From the NCBI GenBank assembly GCA_027924645.1, contig BSBN01000252.1, positions 3,224,001-3,288,000 of the forward strand: a stretch of DNA of 64,000 nt, read 5' to 3'. Each line of letters starts with the position of its first letter. The first letter of the stretch is position 1. The notes beneath the pieces were generated by a model. That model was not told the DNA's origin. It saw only the letters and a list, made by a program, of their open reading frames with translations, and did not search any database. A program made the translations under genes and the position numbers. Shown here in pieces: positions 45,030 through 56,841 of the stretch. The DNA comes from Cunninghamia lanceolata. Its lineage: Eukaryota; Streptophyta; Pinopsida; Cupressales; Cupressaceae.

Positions 45030-46621
45030 TGCAACAAAATCTTGTATTTGAGACGATGTTGATAAAACAACACACCATGATGACGTTGGAAAACAAACTA
45101 GTGAGGAAAGTTACTCCAAAAATGATTTTAAAGACGTTGACTATGAAGGGAGAGATGATAACAAAGATGAAGATTGGATGGGTGGCTCAAACTTTGATGT
45201 GCCCCTTAGAAGTGATGAAGCATGACTAGTAAATAATTTAATTTACTCTTTATTACATATGTTGTTTTTTCATTTATATTCAAATAGTTTTTCGTGTATG
45301 CCTTTTCTAATTATTATATCATGATGTCTTTGATTAATGGTTATTAATGAGAACTTGCAGAAGTATGTAATTATTAAAGAAATTAGGAAGAAGGATAGAT
45401 ACAAATGCATGGTTTCTCCCTGTTGTAACTATGAAAGTACGGGCTCAGTTATGTGACATTTAAAAGATATGAATGAGTACCATTGTAAGGATCACAATGG
45501 GATCCTTCCCATACAAATATGTAAGCTAGGTAAAGAGCGTATATGAAAATATCAAAAGAAAAGTAAAGTTTCCTTGAGAAAGATGGTTGGGAAGAGAAGG
45601 ATTGAGTGACACATGAAAAATGCAAAATGTGTCTATTGATATAGGTTGTTTAAAAAAAATTGTGTTAAAGAAAATGTAGATAATCCATCATTACTTAACC
45701 AACATTATAAAGAGAAAATATTTGCTCTCCTTGATGAATACGATAAACTAGAAAACATGGAAAAAAGGAGGCAAGAATCACTTGCAATAATGCAATACAA
45801 ATTGGATTTGACAAAGACTAGTGCCAATCTATCTAAAATCAACCAAAAAACTATAAGGTACTTTATGTTCTTCATAAAAAAAATTTAATTTCAAATTAAT
45901 TTTATACTGTATCATACTAAATGTGTGAGAATAAGAGCTTATCTCCAAAAGGTATCAACATATTTGCAAGATCCTACATTTTTTAAAATTATATTTCAAG
46001 ATTATTATGTGAAGATGAAAAAGATTTATGAATTTATTTATCATATCCTTATTATATAGGAAAAACAAGAAGAAGAGGCATGAGATGGTGCAAGGAAAAA
46101 AAATTAGTGATGATGTAAATAGTCAAGAGGGTCATGATGTCGCCAATGAAGAACAGGTTCATGATGGTGCCAATAGAGAAGAAGTTCATGATAGTGTCAA
46201 TGAGCTAGAATTACGCAAGGACATCAATGAACAAAATATTCGACATGACATGACACCACTTTTGATTCAACCTCTTTCTATTCAACATTTAAAAAATAGA
46301 AAGAAAAAATGTTGTATATGTTGGCCAAGTTGATGAGGTAGTGTTAACACTTGATAAAGGTCAATATGCATACTTGTTTGGCCATGAGGTATGCATTGGT
46401 ATTGGTTTGATTTTTCCCCCAAAAGATTAGAACTAGATGTTATGGCCAAAGAACACCAAAAGGTTGCACAATGATAGCTACAAAGGAATCATTATTCTTT
46501 GATCAATGCTACCTTATCCTAGCAAAATTGGAAAAGTCTTGGGTGATGCATTGAATAAACATGTTATTTGAAATATTCAAAATATTTTATGTAAGAGAAC
46601 ATGATAACAAAGATTTAACTA
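45030..46621 (+). pseudogene. Decayed multi-exon gene, 5' part, split by an LTR element
   Basis: Three exons can be traced. Exon 1 (about 45030-45228) is acidic (NDFKDVDYEGRDDNKDEDW) and ends at a GT donor. Exon 2 (45361-45857), in the same frame, has a Cys/His cluster YKCMVSPCCNYE with HLKDMNEYHCKDH and a coiled stretch KIFALLDEYDKLENMEKRR. A 202-bp intron with GT-AG ends joins in frame to exon 3 (from 46060), which has a basic KNKKKRHEM and imperfect 10-residue repeats around VHDGAN and VHDSVN. All internal stops in exons 1 and 2 are TGA where CGA would fit. A frameshift near 46310 follows. The product is not identified; a plant DNA transposon protein is possible. Confidence 0.6.
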
Positions 46622-48336
46622 TGTTGGGTGAATATTTTTTCATCAACTAACTGAAGACAAAATGGTTATATCAACCACAGTGTAATGAGATTAAATCTCT
46701 CCTCTCAGAAAGGGGAAGCTCCCTTCTTATTGCTAACTAATATCAACACGTAACTAACTTTATTTACACTAAAAACTATCCTTGGGGTGATTCCATAACA
46801 TCCTATTCTCTTATTTCAGAATAGATGTTTACAATTCAAGATAACAATCCCACAAAGCTTATAATATGCAAAGAACTACAAATTACTAACTTCGAGCAAT
46901 AATGACCAATATCCAATTAAGTTATACAAAAGAATAACTAAATGATACCAGCATGTGTTAATCACCATGAAACCCACAAAAACACAAAGTTTTTTATTGC
47001 TTCTTATGCCAATTGAAAATGAAAGATTTCAGAGTAGAGTGGAGCCCAAAGTCTTCACTATACGCCGAGATAAGATAACACAATCACGAACAATAACTTG
47101 CAGCCCAAATTATTCAAGTTACTTCTCATTTACCAACATAAACACAAATCCCAAAGATAATGTCACAACACAAAGGACCTACAAGATTAGATTTGAATCA
47201 CCTTCTAAACACTTGAGTTCCACGCTCACAATTCAACCACACATACAAGATAATGTAATAGAAAGGACATAAGAACAATTCGCCAACTTGCTTTATTTAT
47301 ATTGATTGAAAACTAATTTACAAAATAAGCTCAAAGTCTCAAATTGCTCTTCAAACTGGTAGTGCTTTGCTTCAATAGATAAAAGATTTTTAATACAAAA
47401 GAATTCCCTCATATATATAGAGGATAGTTGAGAGGTATTCTAGGAAAAGTAAACCTAAATTTGACTTATTCAACAAAAGAGTCCACATTGATTTAGGACT
47501 ACTCTATTTTTACATGTAATTACATATTTGAAAATAGCATGGAAAATGTCTAGAACCAATTACATAAAGCATGAAAATACTTAAAATAAAACTAAGGCAC
47601 ATTTAGCTTTCTCCACTGTCTTTCTCCATGAAATCTTCATACTTGTTCATGACTGATTGTACTTCATCAGTATCTAATCCTGAAGTATGTTTAAAGATAG
47701 CAAGGGCACTTGTTATTGAATCCTTGTTGAAATGCAGATGTGAAAATCTCAAAATGTGTGCACAAGAAACTACAATACAAAGTTCATGGTTTTGCAGTGT
47801 TAGAAAAACTTGCATGATTGGAAATTGTAGTAGTGAGGGAAATATGAGAAATTGTATGAGCTTGGAGGGCTTAGGCATGTTGAAGGCAAAAAATGGAGCA
47901 AAAGTGAGCAATTGGGCAAAATGGAAAAATTTCCCAGAGTTAGCGAAATTTTGCAAAATTTGGGTGTAATGTCGCTAAAATTTAGTGACCCTACATGTGG
48001 AAGGGTATTCCAAGTTTTGTGCAAAATTGACAAATTTTTCTGACCTTGCAACTTTGATTTTCCTTTAAAATGCAAAGTTGATAAAAAATGCCGATCTTAC
48101 ATCTCCTAAAAAATCCAAACTCTGGAAAGTGAAAATTTACAACTTGATTTGTTTCGCAAATTCCAACAAACCAACAAAGACTGACACTCAGAAGGACGTT
48201 CTGAGGCTAAGGAATCACGCATGAGGACAAATGTGATTTGCCACATTTTGCGTGCTTAGAGTGTGTGGGCTACAAAATGGATAGGTTTCGTAGGGGTTAT
48301 CCCACAAATTGAGCATAGCTAAATTTGAGGATAACA
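46622..48336 (-). repeat. LTR of the gag-protease element (3' LTR on the minus strand)
   Basis: On the plus strand it runs from TGTTGGGTGAATATTT to GAGGATAACA, 1715 bp. It lacks about 43 bp present in the other LTR near 50828 and shows scattered substitutions. No gene is encoded; open frames on both strands are not shared usefully between the two LTRs. Confidence 0.9.
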
Positions 48337-48553
48337 TCTAGCTCTAACTGGGGAACTTCCTTCGATCAGCCTTTGAAATGATTGAAGGGAGAAGAATTCC
48401 AGCCTCTAAGTGCCTTTATCCAACCATTGGGCTATAGAGTCAGGCGACAAAACAAAAATAGACAAAAAGACTTAAAAAGAAAAAGATGCAAAACTATACA
48501 AGTATTAACAAACTTATCTGTTGCTTCACTTTGAGAAAAGCTTCAAATGTTGT

Positions 48554-49041
48554 CTATTGTGAGGCAACAAAAAAGGTGTTCCATCTTTTTTTTTTATGAG
48601 CAACATTTCCCAATGCCATCTTGGGATCTTCTTTTATGCCCAGATTGAATTGCTCAACTTCTGCTGATGAGTTTGGTCCCAACTGTCGTTGCCATTTGAT
48701 AAAGCGATCATGCTTATCAAAAAGTTTCTTCAGAGAAACTACTCCTTTGGAAATCTTATTTCCTTGTAGCTCCAAAATTTCTTCGCTTGAAGAGGATAAT
48801 TCATCTATTTCTAGACCTTCATTTGAAGCATTATCCAATGACTCAAGATCTTCATTAGTGGTCAAGAAATAAGTACCCATACTGGAAAACTCAAAAAGAA
48901 TATGAGCTTTTGGATCCTCAGATTTTGTCACTATGTACTTGGACTCTCTTTCTGGAAGAAGCTTTTGCATAATACCTTTGACAGGTATTCTAGCTTCAGA
49001 CCAATCCATATTGTTTTCCCCACCTACATCCTTATAGAAAT
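48554..49041 (-). pseudogene. Acidic C-terminal frame after the protease
   Basis: The minus-strand frame (ATG at 49009) reads NMDWSEARIPVKG, then SSSSEEILELQGN and a basic end HKKKRW. The MDWSEARIPV stretch follows the protease, as the short linker does in plant Ty3/gypsy-type gag-protease proteins, where LGG and MDLSYATIP-type sequences follow the protease. The function of the acidic tail is unknown. It is open for 151 codons, better preserved than the Copia frames. Confidence 0.6.
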
Positions 49042-49320
49042 TTAGTCCTGGAGTAATATCCCATATGAGGTTGGGACATCAGCTACCAAGACTATCATTT
49101 TGATCCTCTTTTCGAGGAAAGTGGCGAATACAAACTGAGCATCCTTAATTTTCCCTATGAGAGGCACTTGCTTTGTCTCCATAGAAAAGCAATGGCCAAA
49201 AGTTTTTGTTAATGTTAACCCCAAAGCATTGGCTACTTTGGCGGGCATCACTTTATCAGAAGCACCTGAGTCTATGAAACAATTGTTGAGTTTATGGCCA
49301 TTAACAAGTAAGGAGACTTA
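49042..49320 (-). pseudogene. Retroviral-type aspartic protease of the gag-protease element
   Basis: Upstream of the ATG at 49251 the same frame encodes NNCFIDSGASDKVMPA, with the catalytic Asp-Ser-Gly at 49272-49261. LGLTLTKTFGHCFSMETK, LIGKIKDAQF and IVLVADVPTSYGILL follow, the last matching the conserved VLDVPxxYGMLL-type end of plant retropepsins. A TAA near 49320 separates it from gag. A shift or stop also divides it from the acidic frame. Confidence 0.8.
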
Positions 49321-49822
49321 AAATGGTTCTATTTTTCTTGTAACAGAGGAAGGAGTGGAAACTAGGTTGCTCTGAGTAGGTCTTTCTTTAGGAGCAACAC
49401 GGGCAGCCTTGGAAAAATTTTGGCCTTTAGGGGCAACTTTACTTCTGACAAATTTAGCTAATCTATCAAATTGGCTTGAATCTATTTGATAAAGCATAAG
49501 CATCTGCTGCTGGCTTGAATCTAGCTTTGAACTAGGTTCGAAGTGTTGCCCAACTAGTGATAGTTCCTGATGCAAGGTGATAAAACCAATCATTTGCAAC
49601 ACCTTGGAGTGTTTCTACAAATAATCTGACAGAAACATCTTCATATTCCACCACAAGAACTCCACATGCAATGTAGAATGCAGCAATATGCTCATTAGGA
49701 TGTTGCTTACCGTCACCATAAAACTTGGGAAATTTCTTACGAGAACTCTGAGGTAATTCATGTAGTGGTTGAACCAAATTTAGTGGCTCAAAGGCATTAC
49801 CCCATGGACCTTGAAAGGCCAT
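49321..49822 (-). pseudogene. gag of the gag-protease element
   Basis: From the ATG at 49822 the frame reads GNAFEPLNLVQPLHELP, then FPKFYGDGKQHPNEHIAAFY, VRLFVETLQGVANDWFYHL and ITSWATL. This is the usual retrotransposon gag order of F-x-G-x-x-P-x-E-H and A-x-W-F-Y-x-L. A frameshift near 49540-49600 leads into a second frame ending SSVTRKIEPF. No CCHC zinc knuckle was found. Confidence 0.82.
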
Positions 49823-50136
49823 TCTTCCTTGATTGAATGGAGGAATAACAAACCTATGAACTGTTGTGGTAGGTAGAACTCTATGAGCACTGAAAGCTTC
49901 ACTCTGTTAGTGGGAGGAAAACTCCGTGTACGCTGAAGAGGTGATCTCGTGAGTGCATTCAGAAGATTGAAGTTATTGTGTTGCTGAAATTCAAAAATAG
50001 GATCTATAAATCCTTGAGCTCTTTCGCTTCATCTGCCAGAGTGCAATTGTAACAAACAATAAATCAGCAATACATAACTTATTACAAACAAAGAGGTGAT
50101 ATACTTCAACCAAAGGCAAGAGGCTCTTGATTGCAC

Positions 50137-50160
50137 GTTCGTTCCCTAGTACAGTTGCCA
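50137..50160 (-). other. Possible primer-binding site, tRNA-Asp-like
   Basis: On the minus strand, five bases after the LTR, the sequence begins TGGCAACTGTACTAGGGAAC. It agrees with the tRNA-Asp primer site of many plant gypsy elements at roughly two thirds of positions. The spacing of T-loop, T-stem and acceptor-stem lengths also fits a tRNA 3' end. The exact tRNA is uncertain. Confidence 0.45.
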
Positions 50161-50165
50161 AAAAC

Positions 50166-51923
50166 TGTTGGGTGAATATTTTGTCGTCAACTAATTGAAG
50201 ACAAAATGGTTATATCAACCACAGTGTAATGAGATTAAATCTCTCCTCTTAGAAAGAGGAGGTTCCCTTCTTATTGCTAACTAATATCAACTAGTAACTA
50301 ACTTAGAGACTTATTTACACTAAAAACTATCCTTGGGGTGATTCCATATCATCCTATTCTCTTATTTCAGAATAGATGTTTACAATTCAAGATAACAAGC
50401 CCATGAAGCTTAAAATATGCAAAGAACTACAAATTACTAACATGGAGCAATAATGACCAATATCCAATTAAGTTATACAAAAGAATAACTAAATGATACT
50501 AGTGTGTGTTAATCACCATGAAACCCATGAAAACACAAAGTTTTTCTTTGCTTCTTATGCCAATTGAAAATGAAAGAGTTCGAAGTAGAGTGCAGCCCAA
50601 AGTCTTCACTATATGTCGAGATAATATAACACAATCACAAACAATAACTTGCATCCCAAAGTCTTCAAGTTACTTCTCATTTACCAACATAAGCACAAAT
50701 CCCAAAGATGATATCGCAACATAAAGTCTACAAGATCAGATTTGAATCACCTTCTAAACACTTGATTTCCACACTCACAATTCAACCACACATACAAGAT
50801 AATGTAATAGAAAGGACATAGGAACAATTCTATAACATCACAAACTAGATCCAAGACAAAGATTGTATGCCAACTTGCATTCTTTATATTGGTTAAAAAC
50901 TGATTTACAAAATAAGTTCAAAGTCTCAAATTGCTCTTCAAAGTGGCAGTACTTTGCTTCAATAGATAAAAGATTCTTAATACAAAAGAACTCCCTCATA
51001 TATATAAAGGAGAGTTGAGAGCTATTCTAGGAAAAGTAAACCTAAATTTGACTTATTCAACAAAAGAGTCCACATTGATTTAGGAATTCTCTATTTTTAC
51101 ATGTAATTACATATTTGAAAATAGCATGTAAAATGTCCAGAACTAATTACATAAAGCATGAAAATATTGAAAATAAAACTAAGGCATATTTAGTTTTCTC
51201 CACCGTCTTTTTGCATGAAATCTTCATACTTCTTCATGACTGATTGCACTTCATTAGTATTTGTACCTGAAGTATGCTTAAAGATAGCAAGGGCCCTTGT
51301 TATTGAATCCTTGTTGAAATGTAGATGTGAAAATCTCAAAATTTGTGTACAAGAAACTGCAATACAAAGTTCAGGGTTTTGTAGTGTTAGAAAAACTTGC
51401 ATGATTGGAAATTGCAGTAGTGAGGGAAATATGAGCAATTGTATGAGCTTGGAGGGATTAGGCATGATGAAGGCAATAAATGGAGCAAAGGAGAGCAATT
51501 GGCAAAATGGAAAAAATTTCTAGAGTTAGCAAAATTTTGCAAAATTTGGGTGTAATGTCGCTAAAATTTAGCGACCCTACATGTGGAAGGGTATTGCAAG
51601 GTTTGTGCAAAATTGGAAAATTTTTCTAATCTTGCAACTTTGATTTTCCCTTAAAATGCAAAGTCGGTAAAAAACGCCGATCTTGCATCTCCTGAAAAAA
51701 TCCCAACTCTGGAAAGTGAAAATTTACAATTGGATTTGTTTTGCAAATTCTGACGAAAGAACAAAGACTGACACTCAGAAGGATGTTCCAAGGCTAGCAA
51801 ACCACACACGAGGACAAATGTGATTCACCTCATTTTGTGTGCTTAGAGTTTGTGGGCTACGAAACGGATAGGTTTCGTATGGGTTATCCCACAAATTGAG
51901 CGTAGCTAAATTTGAGGATAACA
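50166..51923 (-). repeat. LTR of the gag-protease element (5' LTR on the minus strand)
   Basis: This 1758-bp partner of 46622-48336 has the same TGTTGGGTGAATATTT and GAGGATAACA ends. On the minus strand it starts TGTTATCCTC. AACTA follows at 51924-51928. Confidence 0.9.
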
Positions 51924-51928
51924 AACTA

Positions 51929-53007
51929 ATATCTCTGAAAACCAAGATGCACTCATGTTGAGGAAGACGTTTCTCAACCAACCACTTTGAAATTCATAAG
52001 AGTCAATGTTGCTATGTTTTTAGAACCTACAATGATATTAAGGTTGGCATGGCCAAAGTTCATACAACTCCTGCTATAAACTAAATGCCATGACCATATT
52101 TTGGAAGAGAAATGTGATGTTATGCCAATAGAAGATTTCCTTGTAGCTGATACTCCATTACATTTTCCACATATGGGGGTTGAAACTATTGGTGAATAAG
52201 AGGAGACCTTTTTCATCTAGTTTAAAAGCTACCTAAAAGTAATTAATGAAAAAAGTCTAAATGGGTAAAAAGTGCATTCATTGGTAATTTAATCTATTTT
52301 AGTATTATCGAGTCTCAATTACTTGCTTCCGCTCATATATATAGTAATCCCTTTCTTGTAATGCACGTAGGTGACAAATTAACTTCAACATAGTAATGAT
52401 GCAAAGGAGGTAAAATATTTGGTCTTAATTACTTATATTTTTTCCATTCTTTTAATAGTTGTAGATGATAAATGAGTTTTAGCATCCAATGATATGGATA
52501 AGGTAAATAAGTTGAAAAATAATATTTTTATTTTGTTCTACAAATTTTATTGTGTTGGGATTCAATATTTCTATCACCCCATTCTTATAATGTATGCAGG
52601 AGAGGCATGAACAAGTGTGGGAATTTGTTGATACTATGCTCTCCATACATACTTTCATTGATTCTATCTATCATCTGATAAGACAAAAATTACTAGCTCA
52701 CATTTATGCCTAATTCTAGTACTTGGTTTTAAAAGATAATGAAAACCTTCTTGTAACTTCTTTCAATGCTAGATATTGCAATATATTTATATTTTCTTGT
52801 TCTTTTGTGCAAACACAAGGCCACGAGGAACCCATTTTAAGCAACAATAATAATATTGTCAACAAAAGAGATCAAAGATGGTTAAGAGTGGTGTTTCTAC
52901 ACACTCATCTAACTCTTCATGACATTAAAGAAAATATAAAAAAGTTGAAGGTTGGATGCAATCAAGACTCTTTATATGTTGGATTTATTACATCTTTTAG
53001 TATATAG
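51929..53007 (+). pseudogene. Decayed multi-exon gene, 3' part
   Basis: Removing the LTR element and one AACTA copy gives an open frame across the insertion point (DNKDLT joined to NISENQD). Further on, KVGMAKVHTTPA, PIEDFLVADTPLHFPHM and GVETIGE lead to a W/stop-FKSYL end. This resembles the plant En/Spm TNP1-like domain, which has a G-x-A-x-V-x-x-T-x-P start and a late LPxP-TIG-W pattern. The match is by eye only. A possible later exon after TATGCAG at about 52600 reads ERHEQVWEFVDTML, and a 94-codon frame lies at 52723-53007. Stops and shifts are present. Confidence 0.45.
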
Positions 53008-55799
53008 TTTAGATGATAATAAATAAATTAACATGCAAATGTTAATTTATAGATTAGTTACTAGTTAATAATAAAGAAGAGCTGTGTAGCAGTAGGAGTC
53101 CCTACCAAATGCTGACAACACAAAGTGTGACAAAAGGGTATGCACATAGAGGGTGTGGGTCCTAATTTTGCATGTGTCGATTGCATCTACTGAGAGGTAC
53201 ACCATATTTGCAATCCATCTTTCTATGCCTTGGTTGTCAAAACCATGATAACAAAATTAGATTTTATGTTAAAAGAAATGTGCTCCTATGTTGAATCAGC
53301 TTTATTTTATGTTGAAGAACACCAAGATGTGAAGAAGCATCGAGCAATGTATGTGCAAGCAAGTGGAGCATAAAATAAAAGAAGTTAGATTAGAGTTAAA
53401 ATTTACAAAAGTATCATATTTAAATAAGTAATATGATACAATATCATTTTCCAGAATCAAGAATCAAGTCTCGTCTATGCAATAGATATTTGCAACATAA
53501 TACATTGGATTTAGATCCTACGCTGTAAAAAGAACAAAATAAATACACTTGAGCACTCTAGAGTGACAACATCTGCCTATCCTTATCTTGCTGGAGGGAG
53601 TCTAGAGAAGTGTATTTGCCTGTTAAACCAGAGTGGTGTCACTATGATTAGTTTAGAAATTGTAATATTCTAATTGCAAAAACAAAGAAAACAAATCATA
53701 CTCATGTTGACAATATCAGATTTTACATTATATGCACATGCAAATTCTAGATTCAAAATATCTACACTTATCTAGAGTAGCACACATATACAACATAGTT
53801 GCCTAGAAATTGTAATCATAGAATCATGAAGAATAACACTATAATGGTCAATTATGTCAAAGAAGCCAAATGAGTTTGATGGAGCAGTCTATAAGCTACG
53901 ATTGCCTATTTTTTCTAACTCCTATAAATAACCTTTATTTATAGCCATAGGTGTGCTTGTATCCGCTTAATATTTTACATGTCAATTGTTATCTTTTTTG
54001 CATTCATGTTGTTATGAGCACTAATTTTCCAGTGTATCTATACAATTTTTCAAGAACAAAAAATGTTATTAGGAAAACAATACTATATTTCAAGTGATTG
54101 GCTGATTTGTGTCTCAAAATACCAAACTAGACAAATACATATGAGAATATGAAATCCGCAGTAATTATTTGATTCTATAGTTGTCCAACAATAAAATGAT
54201 CGCAAAAGAGTGAGTGATCTATGCTAAGGGTTGGGAGCGAGACCTCAAATCTATCAGGCACACATTTTGAGTGGCTCTGTTACCCATTCATTGTGTTGAG
54301 GACATAAGAACATTGGTAAAGTGTGGAGGAAAATGTGTTCAAAGAGAATAGTTGTTTGAGTATCAAAATGGTGCGTGAAGCAGGTGGCAATGCCATAATG
54401 AAAACATGCCCAAAGGTAGAAGAAACACAATAAAATTGCACCTAGCATGGAAGACGTTAAGTTATGAAGTTTGGGTGTGGTTTGGGGTGGCATTGCCAAG
54501 TGAAAATTCTTCCATGTATCATTAAAGTGGCAACGACATTATGAAATCATGCAAAAGGAGAAAAGAGGCTTTAAAACAAGATAGAAGCGCACTTCCTTTG
54601 TAGAAAAACCATTCATAAATTCAGCCCTAAAACTGTCAAAGTGCTTATAAAAATATGCCTAAGGTGGAAAATAAGGTACACTATTTTGAGGGTTTAACCA
54701 CCTAAAACCTCTACCGATTCAATCAAAAAGTGGGTCAAACATTAGTGAAATGCACCAGCAATTCTGATTATTCAAGTATTTGTTGAGAAAAAGCTATTTG
54801 CCAACCTAAGCAGACCTTGTACCAAAACAAAAGTATTACTACAGACTCATAAATTTTGAAGCAAGCTTGCTTGTTGATCCTCAAGAAATTTGGACAACTA
54901 TGAAAAATTAGATACTAAAAAATACATCAGAGATGACAGTAGCCTAGAAGGCTATTAAAAGTGATTTATGGAAGGCTTCTCTCAGATTTCTTAGTTGAAA
55001 ACCAACTTGCAGAAGAAAGGAAAGAAGTGTGAATAGACATGTAGTGTGAAGAAAGCATCAAGAGCTGAAGAGATGATTCACGAAATGACAAATCCTAGAA
55101 ATGTCAAAACCTAAGTAAATTTTTCCAGAATGTACTCATGCTTGTAATTATGGATCAAGAGGACTATGAATGTCAAGTAGAGAAGCACTAGCATATGAAT
55201 CTTGGATGCTAAAAAAATTATGGATCAAGAGGACTATGAATGTTAGGCAAAGAAGCACTAGCATAAGAATCTTGGATGCTAAAAACTAATGAATGAACTA
55301 CTACTTGGCTCTAGACTTGGATTTACCAACATACATGTCTGCATAAAAGATGCAACATGATTATTTACTTGGAAGAGAATATGAATAAGGACATATACTG
55401 ACATTCTGTGATATCTCTTTACCCAATCAAACTTGACTCCAAGACAACAGAGATGGGGATTCTTTCAATGAGTAGCATCTTGAGGTAACTTGTGTGAGGG
55501 AGGAAAAGAAAAACATCAAATGTGTTGAGTAGGTGCAAGCATCCAGTCACAATAATGTAAAAAGACCATTGCAAGAAGCAATTTTAAATAGTTTAAAAGA
55601 CAACAAGCATTATGGGAAAATATAGTGACCTTTGTGCGAGGCAAGACTGTAGGTTATGCACCTAAATGAGCATGTCACTAGACCAAAGTTGATTGCTTCT
55701 TTCAACATGAAGGAAATATTCACACCAAAATTATAGAGGTTAAGAAAGTTTATTATGTATGAAGCACTTGATTTACTTATACAGAAAATTCACGAAGCT
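53008..55799. other. Unassigned AT-rich DNA
   Basis: No gene or transposon domain is recognised in this long stretch, apart from the 70-bp duplication at 55146-55285. An 81-codon minus-strand frame at 54254-54499 has no recognisable motif. Confidence 0.4.
55146..55285 (+). repeat. Tandem duplication, 70-bp unit
   Basis: AATTATGGATCAAGAGGACT starts both units (55146 and 55216). They differ at only a few positions over 70 bp. Confidence 0.9.
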
Positions 55800-56768
55800 A
55801 GAAAAAGCTTGTGGGGATGAACAAAGATTTTGATGGTCATTAAAAACATTGCCATCTAACATGCTTGTTGCAAGAATATTACATTCTTTTATAGACGTGG
55901 GAAAAATTCTAGTTTATTTCAAAGTCAGATTGCCAAAGACAATTGACAAGGAAAACTATATTGCTTACAATCAATAATTTGACAAAATCAGATCATTTAC
56001 ATTAGCACACCAAATGGATGGTGAACCTAATGTTAAAGAAGTCTAGTAGAAGTCTTCAAACTAGATGAAATTCTTGTGAAGATGATAGCAAACCAAGATT
56101 ACAATTCTACCTTAGATTTGCAAAAGGGTCTCTATCTTAAACCTTGTTTGAATCTGAATTATAGACTGCACTACAAATAATTGAAGACATGCCGACAATA
56201 CAGGTGGTAGAACATCCAACCAAACATGTAGGTTATTTCAAATTGTATTAGATTGAATTAAATTCCTACAATAATGGGTTTGAAATGTCTCTTAGTATGA
56301 TTCCATTTAAAGCATTGTATTGGGTAATGTACATCATGCCATTAGATTGGGCTAAACACATGATTCACTTTGGACCAAATATATTGAAGGACATGGAAAA
56401 GTAGGTTCGTAGGATCTAGAAAAATCTGAAGGAGTTGGTGCTTGCCAAAAGAGTTATATCAATTTGTGCAAGATCAAGCACAAATCCAAGATAAAGAAAT
56501 AAGTCTTACTAAAAGTCAAGCTAGGCAGAGTTCCATCTATAGATCGGGAAGGTGGCCAAGCTGGTATCATGTTACCATGGAACTCTTCGAAAATCTTGAG
56601 CTACTTACAACTGCCACCTATATATTAGCTTTGCATCCTCAGCTTAGTAGAAAACATATGTTTGTCATGTCTCTTAGCATAAGAAATGTGGTAATGAAAC
56701 TCTTGACATGATTAATTGGTCTTCCATATAGATAAAATTGAAAGGAGATATAATATCTGAAGAACTAA
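55800..56768 (+). pseudogene. Ty3/gypsy integrase and C-terminal pol remnant
   Basis: Broken frames give LPKTIDKENYI and NLTKSDHF (near 55930-56000), the usual start of the gypsy integrase core. Next come a degraded second-Asp region, then YNNGFEMSLSMIPFKALYW at about 56268-56325. The C-terminal part reads SGRWPSWYHVTMELFE, TTATYILALHPQLSRKHMF and VMSLS, which matches the chromodomain-proximal end of plant gypsy pol. The order is normal, but the frame changes many times. No LTR could be paired with it. It ends at the junction before copy D. Confidence 0.78.
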
Positions 56769-56841
56769 TCAAAACACTTGATTTTTATATGGAAATTGAA
56801 AACTATTAAAGTCTATGATCAATCCACAAATCATTCCTTCT
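56769..56841 (+). other. Filler DNA at the left junction of the copy D block
   Basis: Between the gypsy remnant and the duplicated flank lie two pasted pieces. The first is 36 bp identical to 40123-40158. The second, CTATGATCAATCCACAAATC, is also present about 80 bp downstream within the flank. Templated pieces of this sort are typical of end joining or template switching. Confidence 0.7.

Larger units (their letters stand above)
46622..51923 (-). mobile_element. Non-autonomous LTR retrotransposon with gag and protease only
   Basis: This 5302-bp element has two long direct LTRs (46622-48336 and 50166-51923) and perfect AACTA target duplications (46617-46621 and 51924-51928). The 1829-bp interior encodes gag and an aspartic protease on the minus strand and then a short acidic frame. 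There is no room for and no trace of reverse transcriptase, RNase H or integrase. This matches the TR-GAG class of plant elements, which depend on enzymes of other retrotransposons. It is inserted in the third exon of the decayed gene. Confidence 0.88.

Noticed and set aside
47603..48075. Open frames on both strands in the LTRs of the gag-protease element
   Set aside because: They overlap each other and lie inside non-coding LTRs; no motif supports them.
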